DNA of 13,541 nucleotides from Bacillota bacterium. Its GTDB lineage: Bacteria > Bacillota > Clostridia > Oscillospirales > Ruminococcaceae. The notes below the pieces were generated by a model that was not told where the DNA came from, ran no database searches, and was given only the letters and a program-made list of their open reading frames with translations. Below, one piece after another: positions 6,169 to 13,541 of the stretch (positions within the stretch are counted from its first letter, which is position 1; each line of letters opens with the position of its first letter). The translations under genes and the position numbers were made by a program. The stretch spans positions 1-13,541 of the forward strand of contig JAEZQD010000009.1 of assembly GCA_023413185.1 (NCBI GenBank). Direction: 5' to 3'.

Positions 6169-6378
6169 ATGGCTGAAGAAAACAACATTGTGCTGACCAT
6201 CGACGAGATACACTCGGCAAAGGACGAGGCAGCGCTGCGCGATGCGGTGTGCACCATGCCCGGCGTAGAGTGCGTAACCGTAAACGCACCGCGCCGCAGC
6301 CTAAGCATCATCGGCGCCGACCTTGCGCGCGAGGACATCATCGAGCGCATAGAAGCACTCGGTTTTGTTGTATATTAG
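6169..6378 (+). CDS. Small HMA-like (ferredoxin-fold) protein lacking the CxxC metal site
   Basis: The 69-residue protein has no confident name. Its pattern fits the beta-alpha-beta-beta-alpha-beta layout of heavy-metal-associated domains such as copper chaperones: NIVLTIDEI (strand), SAKDEAALRDAVCTM (helix), PGVECVTVNAPRRSLSIIG (two strands, with the typical PGV turn), REDIIERIEALGF (helix), VVY. Aligned by eye to the usual GMxCxxC loop, the two metal cysteines are replaced by S16 and D19, so classical copper binding is unlikely. Two other cysteines (C28, C35) lie outside that loop. The ATG at 6169 has GGAG 8 nt upstream; an earlier in-frame ATG at 6115 lacks a ribosome site. There is no signal peptide or membrane segment. 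It is the only plus-strand gene and converges on addA with 35 nt between stops and no clear terminator. Confidence 0.75.
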   Translation: MAEENNIVLTIDEIHSAKDEAALRDAVCTMPGVECVTVNAPRRSLSIIGADLAREDIIERIEALGFVVY

Positions 6379-6413
6379 TGTGTGTCGAATACGCTCGGTA
6401 TATGTCAAGGCGA

Positions 6414-9400
6414 CTACACCTCGATCTCGCACCCGAGCGCAAACGAATATAGTATGCACTGCTTGACGGGAAGTGTGAGGCTTTCTTCCAGCGCGCGTCT
6501 GTAATAAAACAGCTGTGCGGCATACCGCTGGGCAAGCTGCTGCGCGTCTTTTATGCGGTCGGTTTTATAGTCGACTATGACTAGCGCGTCGTCCTCGTAA
6601 AACACGCAGTCTGCAACGCCCTGTATCATGACGCTGTCGTCTGGTACATCGCCGGTTGCGTCGTCGCCCAAAAACTCCGCCGCGCCCAAGCGCGAGATGA
6701 ATTTTAGCTCACGCAAAACACGAGGCGACGCAAACATCCGGGCGGCAAGGTCGCTGCCAAAGAACGCGGCAAGCGCACCGCGGTCGACCGCCGCGGCCTC
6801 CTCGTCGGTTAAATAGCTCAGCCGGCGCATGCGCGCAAGCTCGGCGGCTGGGTCTTTCTTTGCGTTTTGATAATCGGCAAACTGCATGAATTTGTGCAGC
6901 GCGTTTCCCTTCTGGGCGGGGGTCAGCCCCTGGGCTTGCGCAAACGATGGGGTTGCCAGCAGCACCGTGCCCGTCTTTTTTGCAAGGTCGGACACCGCAA
7001 GCTTTGTGGGGATACTCACGCTCGGGGTAAACGGGTAGTCATAGGACAGCTTATCCTTTAGCCTGCGCAGCAACTCGGGTTCGGGCTCTGCCAGAGGCGG
7101 CGGGGCGGCTTGCTGCTCCTGCGCCTGCTCATCTTGTTGCGCGACAGCGGGTTTTATCAGCTCAATCTCCCATGCGTCCTCGCCGTCCGTATCAAGCACC
7201 ACGCCGTCGTCTAACCCGGCAAGCTCGCGCAGCCGCCCCGCTTCGGGTCGTCGCAGGGCGGCGGTAAGCACCCAGTCCGAAAAGCCTGCCGCGCTCAAGG
7301 CGGCAAACGGGTCGATGGTTTCGCTTGCCGTAATGGTAACCCCCAGCCGCGAAAGCTTTTTCTCGGGGTTCTTTTCGGCGGTCGTCATATACAGGTGCTC
7401 CTTGGCGCGGGTGAGCGCTACATACAATACCCGCATCTCCTCGGCAACCGAACCCTTTAAAATGGCAAGCTTCAGCGCCTCGTGGGGCACGGTGGTGTAC
7501 TGCTTGAGCGCGGCGGTCTCGCGCCGTTTGCACGAAAAGCCGAGCCGCGGATGCAACAGGCTTTGCTGCATCGCGTCCCTGCGGTTAAACTGCTTTGCGC
7601 AGTCCGCCACAAAGCAGATGGGAAACTCAAGTCCCTTTGATTTGTGGATGCTCATGATCTTTACCGTGTCGTCGGTGTCGTAAAACGCGGGCGCTTCGCC
7701 CAGTGTCTGCCCCTGTTCCATCATGCGGGACAGATACCCCACAAAGCCTGAAAGCCCGCCGTAACCCGCCTGCTCACGGGCGTGGGCGTATTCGCATAAA
7801 AGGCGCAGGTTAGCCGTCCGCTTTGCGCCGTTTGGCATGGCGCGCACCCGTAGGTCGTAATCGGTCAGCTGATAAGCACGTTCAATCAGCCGGTCCACCG
7901 AAAGGGTGACCGATTCGGTGCGCAGCACGGACAGAACGGTAAGGCAGGCACGCGTTTTTTCGTCCCGCTCAGCATACCGCACCGCCGCAAGGTACAGCGG
8001 CTCGCGGGGGGCGCTAAGGCGAATGGCGGAAAGCTCGGTGGCGGTAAACCGGAACATCGGCGACAGCAGCACCGCGGCAAGGTCGATATCGGACAGCGGG
8101 TTGTCCACAACGCGCAGCAGCGAGACAAGCACCATTACCTCCCGCGCCTTGAGCGCGTCGCCGCCCGCGTCCCCCATAACCGGCACGCCCATGGCGGCAA
8201 GCTCTTTGGCATACACCGTCGCACGACCTTTTACCGAGCGCAGCAAAACGGCAAAATCGCCGTAGGTGGCGGCACGCTGCTGCCCCCCGTCGGTGACCAT
8301 AAGTCCCTGCTCCACCAGCCGTTTAATGGTACGCCCGATATGGCGCGCCTCCAGCTGTGCCGCCGTAAGCTCATCCTCGGCGTTTGAGAGGTCGATCAGA
8401 TGCAGATGCGCCTGCACATCGGTAGTGTCGGGATACTGCGCGGCGGGGATGAGCAGCTCGTCGCCGCTGTAATCGATCTCGCCCGCCTCGCGGCTCATAA
8501 TCTGGTGAAAGATGAAGTTGACGGCGTCGGTAACGCCCTTGCGGCTGCGAAAATTACACCCCAGTGTAATCCTTGCGGGAAAGGTCGCCCCGTCATAGCG
8601 GGAAAACTCATCCTTATACCGCAAAAACAGCTCGGGGCTTGCGTGGCGAAAGCGGTAGATGCTCTGCTTGACATCCCCCACCATAAACAGGTTGTTGCGC
8701 TGCCTGGAGATGGCGCCAAAGATCTCGTCCTGCGCCTCGTTGACGTCCTGATACTCGTCGATGTATATCTCCTCTATCCCCTCGGCTACGGTCTGCGCAA
8801 GGGGTGTCGGCTGCGTCCTTTCGTCGTGTTTTTCCACCAGCAGGCGCAGGGCAAGCTGCTCCAGGTCGGAGAAATCGAGCAGGGCGCGCTCGCGCTTCTT
8901 CTCATCGTAGCGGGAGGAAAACCGGCTTACCAGCTCAAACAGCACCCTCACCTTGGGGTACAGGTCAACCATATCCTCACGGTGCTGCGCCGCCGTTGCA
9001 CAAAACTGGCGGTCGCGCAGTGCGGCCACCGTATCCTTATAGCCCTTGCGAACGGCGGATAGCCTATCCTTGAGCGACGCATCCTCAAAGCCGCGCAGCG
9101 CGCCAAGGCGTGCAAACTCGCAACCGCGCAGCGCCTTGTACAGACCGTCCCAGTCCCCGCTGCGGGCAAGGCTTAACAGGGCTTCGGCACTGCCTTTATC
9201 CTCGGCAAACGCCGCAAGGTACGCCTTAGTAAGCTTTTCGTCCTCCATAATCGTTGCGACCGCCCACGTAAGCGAGCGCACGGCATGGCAAAGCGCCTGT
9301 GTGGCGTAAGAAAGAATCTGCGCGCCCCATGCGGTTTGATGTACGGCACGCTCGGGGTCGTACTGGTCAAGGGTCTCGCTTAGCCACTGCTCGGGGAACG

Positions 9401-9956
9401 GGTGGGAGCGTACAAACCCGTACAGGCGGTCTATCGTCTGGGCAAGGGCGCGGTCGTCTCGCGAGCCGCTTACGAGCTCGACCAGCTCAAAAAACGCCTC
9501 ATCGCCCGCGGCATATGCCTCCTCAATCATCTCCTCGCATGCGTCGAGTCTCAGCTGAGCAAGCTCGTTTTCGTCGCCGATGGAAGAATCGCAGACAACC
9601 GAGAGCGCGTGAAAATTCGCGCGAATCAAATCAAGGCAAAACGCGTGAATCGTGCCGATGTGGGCCTTGGCCAGCAGCATCTGCTGGCGGCGCAGCCCCA
9701 GGTCGTCGGGGCGCAGCGCAAGCCGTTCTTCCAATGCCGCCTCCACACGCTCGCGTATCTCCGCCGCCGCCGCGTTTGAAAAGGTGGCGACCACCAGCCG
9801 GTCGGCGCGCACGGGGCTAACGGGGTCTTCAATGCGCCGTATGACGCGCTCGACAAGCACCGCCGTCTTTCCGCTGCCGGCTGCCGCCGAAACCAGCAGG
9901 CTGCCGCCGCGCGCGGTGATCGCGCTTTGTTGCTCAGGCGTCCAGTTGCGTGCCAT
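6414..9956 (-). CDS. addA: AddA, helicase-nuclease subunit of the AddAB recombination complex
   Basis: AddA supplies the 3'-5' translocating SF1A (UvrD/Rep-like) motor and one nuclease of AddAB, the Firmicutes counterpart of RecBCD, which resects double-strand breaks and prepares 3' ends for RecA. The 1180-residue product is close to usual AddA length. Visible motifs are Walker A AAAGSGKT (24-31), motif II DEYQD (400-404), motif III GDVKQSIYRFR (from 427), CNFRSRKGV, motif V SIHKSKGLEF (around 771), and motif VI VALTRAKE (R850). The C-terminal RecB-type nuclease has GVADCVF and VDYKTD, with D1129 and K1131 intact. I chose the ATG at 9956, giving MARNWTPEQQSAI as in relatives, with GGAGGAG 7 nt upstream. 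It overlaps the end of addB by 23 nt, suggesting coupling. The 54 upstream in-frame codons lie inside addB. Confidence 0.98.
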   Translation of the reverse strand: MARNWTPEQQSAITARGGSLLVSAAAGSGKTAVLVERVIRRIEDPVSPVRADRLVVATFSNAAAAEIRERVEAALEERLALRPDDLGLRRQQMLLAKAHIGTIHAFCLDLIRANFHALSVVCDSSIGDENELAQLRLDACEEMIEEAYAAGDEAFFELVELVSGSRDDRALAQTIDRLYGFVRSHPFPEQWLSETLDQYDPERAVHQTAWGAQILSYATQALCHAVRSLTWAVATIMEDEKLTKAYLAAFAEDKGSAEALLSLARSGDWDGLYKALRGCEFARLGALRGFEDASLKDRLSAVRKGYKDTVAALRDRQFCATAAQHREDMVDLYPKVRVLFELVSRFSSRYDEKKRERALLDFSDLEQLALRLLVEKHDERTQPTPLAQTVAEGIEEIYIDEYQDVNEAQDEIFGAISRQRNNLFMVGDVKQSIYRFRHASPELFLRYKDEFSRYDGATFPARITLGCNFRSRKGVTDAVNFIFHQIMSREAGEIDYSGDELLIPAAQYPDTTDVQAHLHLIDLSNAEDELTAAQLEARHIGRTIKRLVEQGLMVTDGGQQRAATYGDFAVLLRSVKGRATVYAKELAAMGVPVMGDAGGDALKAREVMVLVSLLRVVDNPLSDIDLAAVLLSPMFRFTATELSAIRLSAPREPLYLAAVRYAERDEKTRACLTVLSVLRTESVTLSVDRLIERAYQLTDYDLRVRAMPNGAKRTANLRLLCEYAHAREQAGYGGLSGFVGYLSRMMEQGQTLGEAPAFYDTDDTVKIMSIHKSKGLEFPICFVADCAKQFNRRDAMQQSLLHPRLGFSCKRRETAALKQYTTVPHEALKLAILKGSVAEEMRVLYVALTRAKEHLYMTTAEKNPEKKLSRLGVTITASETIDPFAALSAAGFSDWVLTAALRRPEAGRLRELAGLDDGVVLDTDGEDAWEIELIKPAVAQQDEQAQEQQAAPPPLAEPEPELLRRLKDKLSYDYPFTPSVSIPTKLAVSDLAKKTGTVLLATPSFAQAQGLTPAQKGNALHKFMQFADYQNAKKDPAAELARMRRLSYLTDEEAAAVDRGALAAFFGSDLAARMFASPRVLRELKFISRLGAAEFLGDDATGDVPDDSVMIQGVADCVFYEDDALVIVDYKTDRIKDAQQLAQRYAAQLFYYRRALEESLTLPVKQCILYSFALGCEIEV

Positions 9957-12900
9957 TGTGCCCCTCCTCCATCCGCGCAAACAGCGCTTCGCTTGGGATG
10001 CTCTCAATCTCTTTGACCGCGTCGCCGTCTTCGTGACCGCAAACATGCGAAAACTCGCAGTACGTGCACGGGGTGTAATCGGTACCCTGCACCGGCACCG
10101 CGTCGATGTCTCCGCCATGCAGCGCGACTGCCATATCCTCCACCAAGCGGTTGATGTGACGGTGCAGCCTGCCCATATTCTCTAGGCTTGCGACCTTGGA
10201 GCGTTTGTCTACCTCGTACTGCTTGGTGCCGTCCTCGGCGACGGTTTCGACCACCTTTGCGGGGATAAACACGCCCCGCCCTTCCTTCTCCATCCCCAGC
10301 AGTACCTCTGGGTCGTCGATCAGCAGCCCGTTCATGCGCAGCTGCTCGGTCTGCTTTTGCTTAAGCTCGCGCTCGTCGGTGTCGCGCAGCACCTCCGCCA
10401 CGGGGTTTTGCGCCGGCATATACAGCACACCAGCCGCGACGCTGTCCTTGTACCGACCGCTTGCGCTTAGGGTAAACAGGTAAAGCAGCATCTGCATATT
10501 CAGCCCGTAGTATACATCGGAAAGGTGAAACGTCTTTGCTCCCGACTTGTAGTCCACCACGCGGATATACCGTTTGCCGTTCTTGGTCATCACATCCACG
10601 CGGTCGACCTGCCCCTGCACCATCACACGGGCACCCGTGGGGGTAACAAGGGCAACCGGCTCCACCTCTTCGCCCTTTTTAATCGGCAGCTCAAACGCGT
10701 CGGGCACAAATTCGCTGTGCAAAAGCTCCGCAATCAGCTGCCCAATCAGGCGTTCTACCGTCAGGGCTAGGCGCCCAAACAGATAGTGAAACCGTGCGGG
10801 CTTGTCCTCTTTGCCGCCCATGTGGGTATTGAGGTAATCGGTCAGCAGGGCGTGAATCAGCTTGCGGCGCGCGGCGGGGGTCATGTCGTTTAACTGCGTG
10901 ACGCTGTGCTGCGCAAGAAGCTGCTGCAGGGCATAGTGAATGAGCGACCCTGCCTCGAGCGGCGAAAGCTTTGCCCTCTCGCGCTTTTTCAGGCGGATGC
11001 CGTAGCGCAGAAAGTAGGAAAAGCGGCAGCGGTAATAGGTCTCAAGCCCCGTGGGCGATAGCACCAGTTCCTCGCCAAACAGCGTTTTGGCTATGCCGTC
11101 GTCGCCTATGGCAAACGGCGTTTTGTCGTGTCTTAACGCATCAAATCGCTTTTTGTCGCCGATTATGTCGTACAGGGTGGCGGCAAAGGGGGTGTCTTTT
11201 CCCCCATGGCGCGCCGCCGCAGAAAGTGCCGTGGAGCCGTTTACGATGTACGCCTCTTCGCCAAGGCTTGCCGCGTCCTGCACCGTCAAGCAATCAAACA
11301 GCTGTGTAAGCCGTCGCACGATGACCGAGGGGTACAAGGCATCCCCCTTTACACCCTGCCGCGGGTAGCTTACGGTAAGCTGCTCGCTGCCCGAGGTAAG
11401 CGCCTTGTAGGCGATAAACCGTTCCTCCACCGCGCGACGCTCCCGCGTGCCCGAAAGCTGCAGACCCTGCTCAATCAGGGCCTCGCGTTCATTGTCGCTA
11501 AGCAGTCCCCCGCCTTGGGGTATCAGCGGAAACACCCCTTCGACCGCACCGATGACAAACACCGCCTTGGGGGATTCGGCGCGGATGCGCTCCGCGCTGC
11601 CGACCAGAACCTGGTCGAGCGTCTGGGGGATGCTGCCCATATCATATGCGTTTGCCGCAAGGCGCAGCAGCTCCAGCCCACGGCGCGCCGTCATGCCCTG
11701 CGCGCCTAAAACCGCCTCAAAGCTGTCGAGTATGCCCATTAAGGTATCCCATACCCGCGCATGCTCCTGTGCGTCGTTGTGCCTGCCCTGCTGCCGAGCC
11801 AGCTCAATGTGTTCGGAGACGGCTTTGTGCGCGCCGCTGTCGAGCAGATTGCGGTAGAGCGCGCGGGCAACCTGCCCGCCGTTTGCCTCGCGGATGGCAT
11901 CCGAAAGCGCTGCCAGGGGTGCGATAACCTGCTCACGCAGCGTGTTCAGGTGCGCAAGGTGCCGCTTGTCGGCATCTGTGAGTTCATCGGCAAAGCCGCG
12001 GGGATTTTGGGTAAACGGTACGCGCCACGCCCCGCCCCGAATGTCCCACACGTAGGCATAGTTTTCAAGGCTGGCGATATCAATCGGCTCTAACCCCGCA
12101 AGCCCCGTTTTCAGCAGGGCAAGCAGGCTGTCGGTGTTCAGACTGTTTGCGGCGCACTCGAGCGCATACAGGGTATGGGCGACGACCGGCGCGCGCTCGA
12201 TGGTTTTGGTCAGGTCAAAGAAATACGGGATGCCGTAGCGCGGAAATACCGATTCGAGCGCCGTTTGGTACGAGGCGATATCCCGAGCGATGACCACCAC
12301 GTCGCGGTAGCGCAGGTTTTTGCTCTGTATCAGGCGGGCGATCTCCGCCGCGACAAGCTCAAGCTCCTCGTACGGTCCCTGCGCGCTGAACACCCGTACC
12401 CCGTCTGCGGGGCACTGTGTTGGCTGCGGGGAAAAATCAAACAAAAGGCGTTCCACCTCGCACAGTGCCTTGCTTACAAAGCGACGAGGATGCTCCATCC
12501 GCTCCGGGGATGCCACAGTCACCCCCTGCTCCTTCGCAATGCGCACGAGCGTGTTTGCCACCGAGATAACAGGCGAGAACAGACCCATACCCTGCTCTTT
12601 ATCGGACAGCGCGTCGGCGCACAGCGCGACGGTGCAGTCCCGCGCGCCGCGTATCACATAGGACAGCGTTTGCAGCTCTACCGCCGTAAAGCCCTTAAAC
12701 TCATCCACAAAAAAGGCGGCACCCGCAAACAGGTTGTTGTGCTCAAGCAGGCGGTTTGCGGCGGGCAGGTCATCAAGTGGGTCGGCATAGCCGCGGGCAA
12801 GCAACGCTTCATACGCGCCGTATATCAGTGCAAGCTCATCGGTTTTTGCCCGGAGCGCTTCGCTCTGCGCGCTCCTGCCCGCTTGCGCCAGCAGGTCGGG

Positions 12901-13299
12901 TGTGACTGCCGCGTTTTTAAACTCGGTAATGACGCTTAGCACGTTCTTTACAAATGCGGGTGCCGCGTGGTGGCGTTTGTACACGGTAAGGCTATCCTGC
13001 AGCTCGCTAAGCGCGATGCTCATTAGCATGCGGCGCACGCAGTCGTCCACATAGTGCTTGCTCAGCCCGCCGTATGCGCGAAAAACGAGGTTTGCAAGGC
13101 GGGTAAAGCTTAACACCTCTACGGACAGGCTTTTTCCCGCGCCCAGCTCGTGATACAGCGCGCGTTCGCTCTCAAACGAAAACTGCTCGGGCACAAGCAG
13201 GTAGATCTTTTCGAAGCCCTGCTTAGCCGCCTGCGAAATCAGCGCGCGGATGCGGTGTGTTTTGCCGCTTCCCGAACGCCCCAGTATCAATCTGAGCAT
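9934..13299 (-). CDS. addB: AddB, nuclease/iron-sulfur subunit of the AddAB complex
   Basis: AddB partners AddA; in studied examples it recognises Chi, carries the second nuclease and contains a 4Fe-4S cluster that staples the nuclease domain. The 1121-residue product begins MLRLILGRSGSGKT with Walker A at 7-14, followed by FEKIYLLVPEQFSFESERAL, which is diagnostic of AddB. The C-terminal nuclease has VDYKSG (D916, K918). The four cluster cysteines appear present: C758 in YYRCRFSYFLRYG, then C1078, C1081 and C1087 in CTYCEFSHVC. The ATG at 13299 has AAAAGGGGGG 7 nt upstream. An in-frame ATG at 13377 would run through the promoter and is rejected. The gene is first in an addB-addA pair with its own promoter just upstream. 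Confidence 0.98.
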   Translation of the reverse strand: MLRLILGRSGSGKTHRIRALISQAAKQGFEKIYLLVPEQFSFESERALYHELGAGKSLSVEVLSFTRLANLVFRAYGGLSKHYVDDCVRRMLMSIALSELQDSLTVYKRHHAAPAFVKNVLSVITEFKNAAVTPDLLAQAGRSAQSEALRAKTDELALIYGAYEALLARGYADPLDDLPAANRLLEHNNLFAGAAFFVDEFKGFTAVELQTLSYVIRGARDCTVALCADALSDKEQGMGLFSPVISVANTLVRIAKEQGVTVASPERMEHPRRFVSKALCEVERLLFDFSPQPTQCPADGVRVFSAQGPYEELELVAAEIARLIQSKNLRYRDVVVIARDIASYQTALESVFPRYGIPYFFDLTKTIERAPVVAHTLYALECAANSLNTDSLLALLKTGLAGLEPIDIASLENYAYVWDIRGGAWRVPFTQNPRGFADELTDADKRHLAHLNTLREQVIAPLAALSDAIREANGGQVARALYRNLLDSGAHKAVSEHIELARQQGRHNDAQEHARVWDTLMGILDSFEAVLGAQGMTARRGLELLRLAANAYDMGSIPQTLDQVLVGSAERIRAESPKAVFVIGAVEGVFPLIPQGGGLLSDNEREALIEQGLQLSGTRERRAVEERFIAYKALTSGSEQLTVSYPRQGVKGDALYPSVIVRRLTQLFDCLTVQDAASLGEEAYIVNGSTALSAAARHGGKDTPFAATLYDIIGDKKRFDALRHDKTPFAIGDDGIAKTLFGEELVLSPTGLETYYRCRFSYFLRYGIRLKKRERAKLSPLEAGSLIHYALQQLLAQHSVTQLNDMTPAARRKLIHALLTDYLNTHMGGKEDKPARFHYLFGRLALTVERLIGQLIAELLHSEFVPDAFELPIKKGEEVEPVALVTPTGARVMVQGQVDRVDVMTKNGKRYIRVVDYKSGAKTFHLSDVYYGLNMQMLLYLFTLSASGRYKDSVAAGVLYMPAQNPVAEVLRDTDERELKQKQTEQLRMNGLLIDDPEVLLGMEKEGRGVFIPAKVVETVAEDGTKQYEVDKRSKVASLENMGRLHRHINRLVEDMAVALHGGDIDAVPVQGTDYTPCTYCEFSHVCGHEDGDAVKEIESIPSEALFARMEEGHNGTQLDA

Positions 13300-13347
13300 G
13301 GCGCCGCCCCCCTTTTCCTGTTTAATATACTCCCTAAAATCAATACT

Positions 13348-13356
13348 ATTGTAGCA
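13348..13356 (-). promoter_or_regulatory. Extended -10 promoter for addBA
   Basis: On the minus strand TG-C-TACAAT gives an extended -10 with five of six consensus bases (13348-13353). The -35 at 17 bp (TGGGAA) matches only three bases, which extended -10 promoters tolerate. The start would be near 13341, leaving about 42 nt before the addB ATG. The upstream gene is closed by a strong terminator, so a promoter is required here. Confidence 0.7.
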
Positions 13357-13394
13357 CATCCGCGCCGTGTTTCCCACATCCTTTTCCTCACACG

Positions 13395-13425
13395 AAAAAG
13401 GCGGCCGACGTCGCCGTCAGCCGCC
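13395..13425 (-). terminator. Intrinsic terminator of the sodium-pump decarboxylase gene
   Basis: On the minus strand, 23 nt after the stop of the decarboxylase subunit, GGCGGCTGACG pairs with CGTCGGCCGCC (11 bp, one T-G wobble) around a GCGA tetraloop. TTTTTCG follows. It isolates that operon from addBA. Confidence 0.93.
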
Positions 13426-13448
13426 CGATATGTTGTTTTGGGATGGGT

Positions 13449-13541
13449 TTACTTGAGGATATTCAGCAGTACACCCGCCGCAACCGCCGAGCCGATAACG
13501 CCCGCTACGTTGGGTCCCATTGCGTGCATAAGCAGGAAGTT
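13449..13541 (-). CDS. Sodium-translocating decarboxylase beta subunit, C-terminal 30 codons only
   Basis: The visible tail reads NFLLMHAMGPNVAGVIGSAV, then AAGVLLNILK and stop. The NFLLMHAMGPNVAGVIGSA stretch is the strongly conserved end of the integral-membrane beta subunit (OadB, GcdB or MmdB) of biotin-dependent decarboxylases. These complexes pump Na+ outward during decarboxylation of oxaloacetate, glutaconyl-CoA or methylmalonyl-CoA. Which substrate applies cannot be decided from the tail. The start lies beyond the right edge. Being followed directly by a strong terminator, it is the last gene of its transcript. Confidence 0.88.
   Translation of the reverse strand, partial: NFLLMHAMGPNVAGVIGSAVAAGVLLNILK

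Noticed and set aside
6379..6413. TTGACA on the minus strand just after addA, and possible bidirectional terminator between the convergent genes
   Set aside because: No -10 lies at 16-18 bp from that TTGACA, and no stem with a T-run occurs in the 35-nt gap on either strand.
9957..10118. Longer addA start giving 54 extra residues
   Set aside because: The extra codons sit inside the AddB C-terminus with its Fe-S cysteines, while the ATG at 9956 has a good ribosome site and matches AddA N-termini.
12175..12939. A 254-codon open frame on the plus strand, and other long opposite-strand frames such as 3584-4246, 8400-9062 and 1741-2286
   Set aside because: Each lies entirely opposite addB, dprA/methyltransferase, addA or topA, whose protein motifs are unmistakable. 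GC-rich codon use commonly opens antisense frames, and none has a recognisable domain or ribosome site.
13300..13377. Longer addB start giving 26 extra residues
   Set aside because: The extension runs across the extended -10 promoter and the ribosome site; the family N-terminus and a strong site favour the ATG at 13299.
1..13541. Mobile element, CRISPR array, tRNA/rRNA, phage or defence system
   Set aside because: No transposase or integrase motifs, regular spaced repeats, tRNA-like cloverleaf or unusual gene cluster was seen; the region is continuous housekeeping sequence with even composition.

Overview
The window is about 13.5 kb of densely packed housekeeping chromosome. Almost every gene reads on the minus strand. 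It most likely comes from a fairly GC-rich member of the Clostridia, for example an Oscillospiraceae-type gut anaerobe. The evidence for this is the AddAB (rather than RecBCD) recombination nuclease, the infC-rpmI-rplT operon with an upstream leader, the dprA-topA-trmFO gene order, strong AGGAGG-type ribosome binding sites, and the tail of a sodium-pumping decarboxylase beta subunit. The species is not identifiable from this stretch.

Genes are listed in the direction of minus-strand transcription, from right to left. (1) 13449-13541 is the last 30 codons of an OadB/GcdB/MmdB-type membrane subunit, closed by a strong intrinsic terminator at 13395-13425. (2) addB (9934-13299) has its own extended -10 promoter and overlaps addA (6414-9956) by 23 nt. 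Together they encode the AddAB helicase-nuclease for double-strand break repair; helicase motifs, both nuclease motifs and the AddB iron-sulfur cysteines all look intact. (3) A lone plus-strand gene (6169-6378) encodes a 69-residue protein that looks like a heavy-metal-associated (HMA) fold without the CxxC metal site. It converges on addA. (4) A 357-nt divergent intergenic region (5812-6168) carries a near-consensus promoter and a structured leader for the translation operon infC (5284-5811), rpmI (5063-5260) and rplT (4646-4999). infC appears to start with the rare codon ATC, and the operon ends at a strong terminator (4596-4629). (5) A SpoU/TrmH-family RNA methyltransferase (3722-4531) and dprA (2529-3725) overlap by 4 nt, followed by topA (280-2376) and the first 77 codons of trmFO (1-232).

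The genes fall into two themes: genome maintenance (AddAB end processing, DprA-mediated RecA loading, topoisomerase I) and translation (IF3, L35, L20, rRNA/tRNA methylation).

I found no mobile element, CRISPR array, tRNA, rRNA or defence island, and no convincing undescribed multi-gene system. The points most worth a second look are regulatory (the infC ATC start and its leader with a candidate attenuator), the CxxC-less HMA-like protein, and small inverted repeats in the divergent intergenic region.
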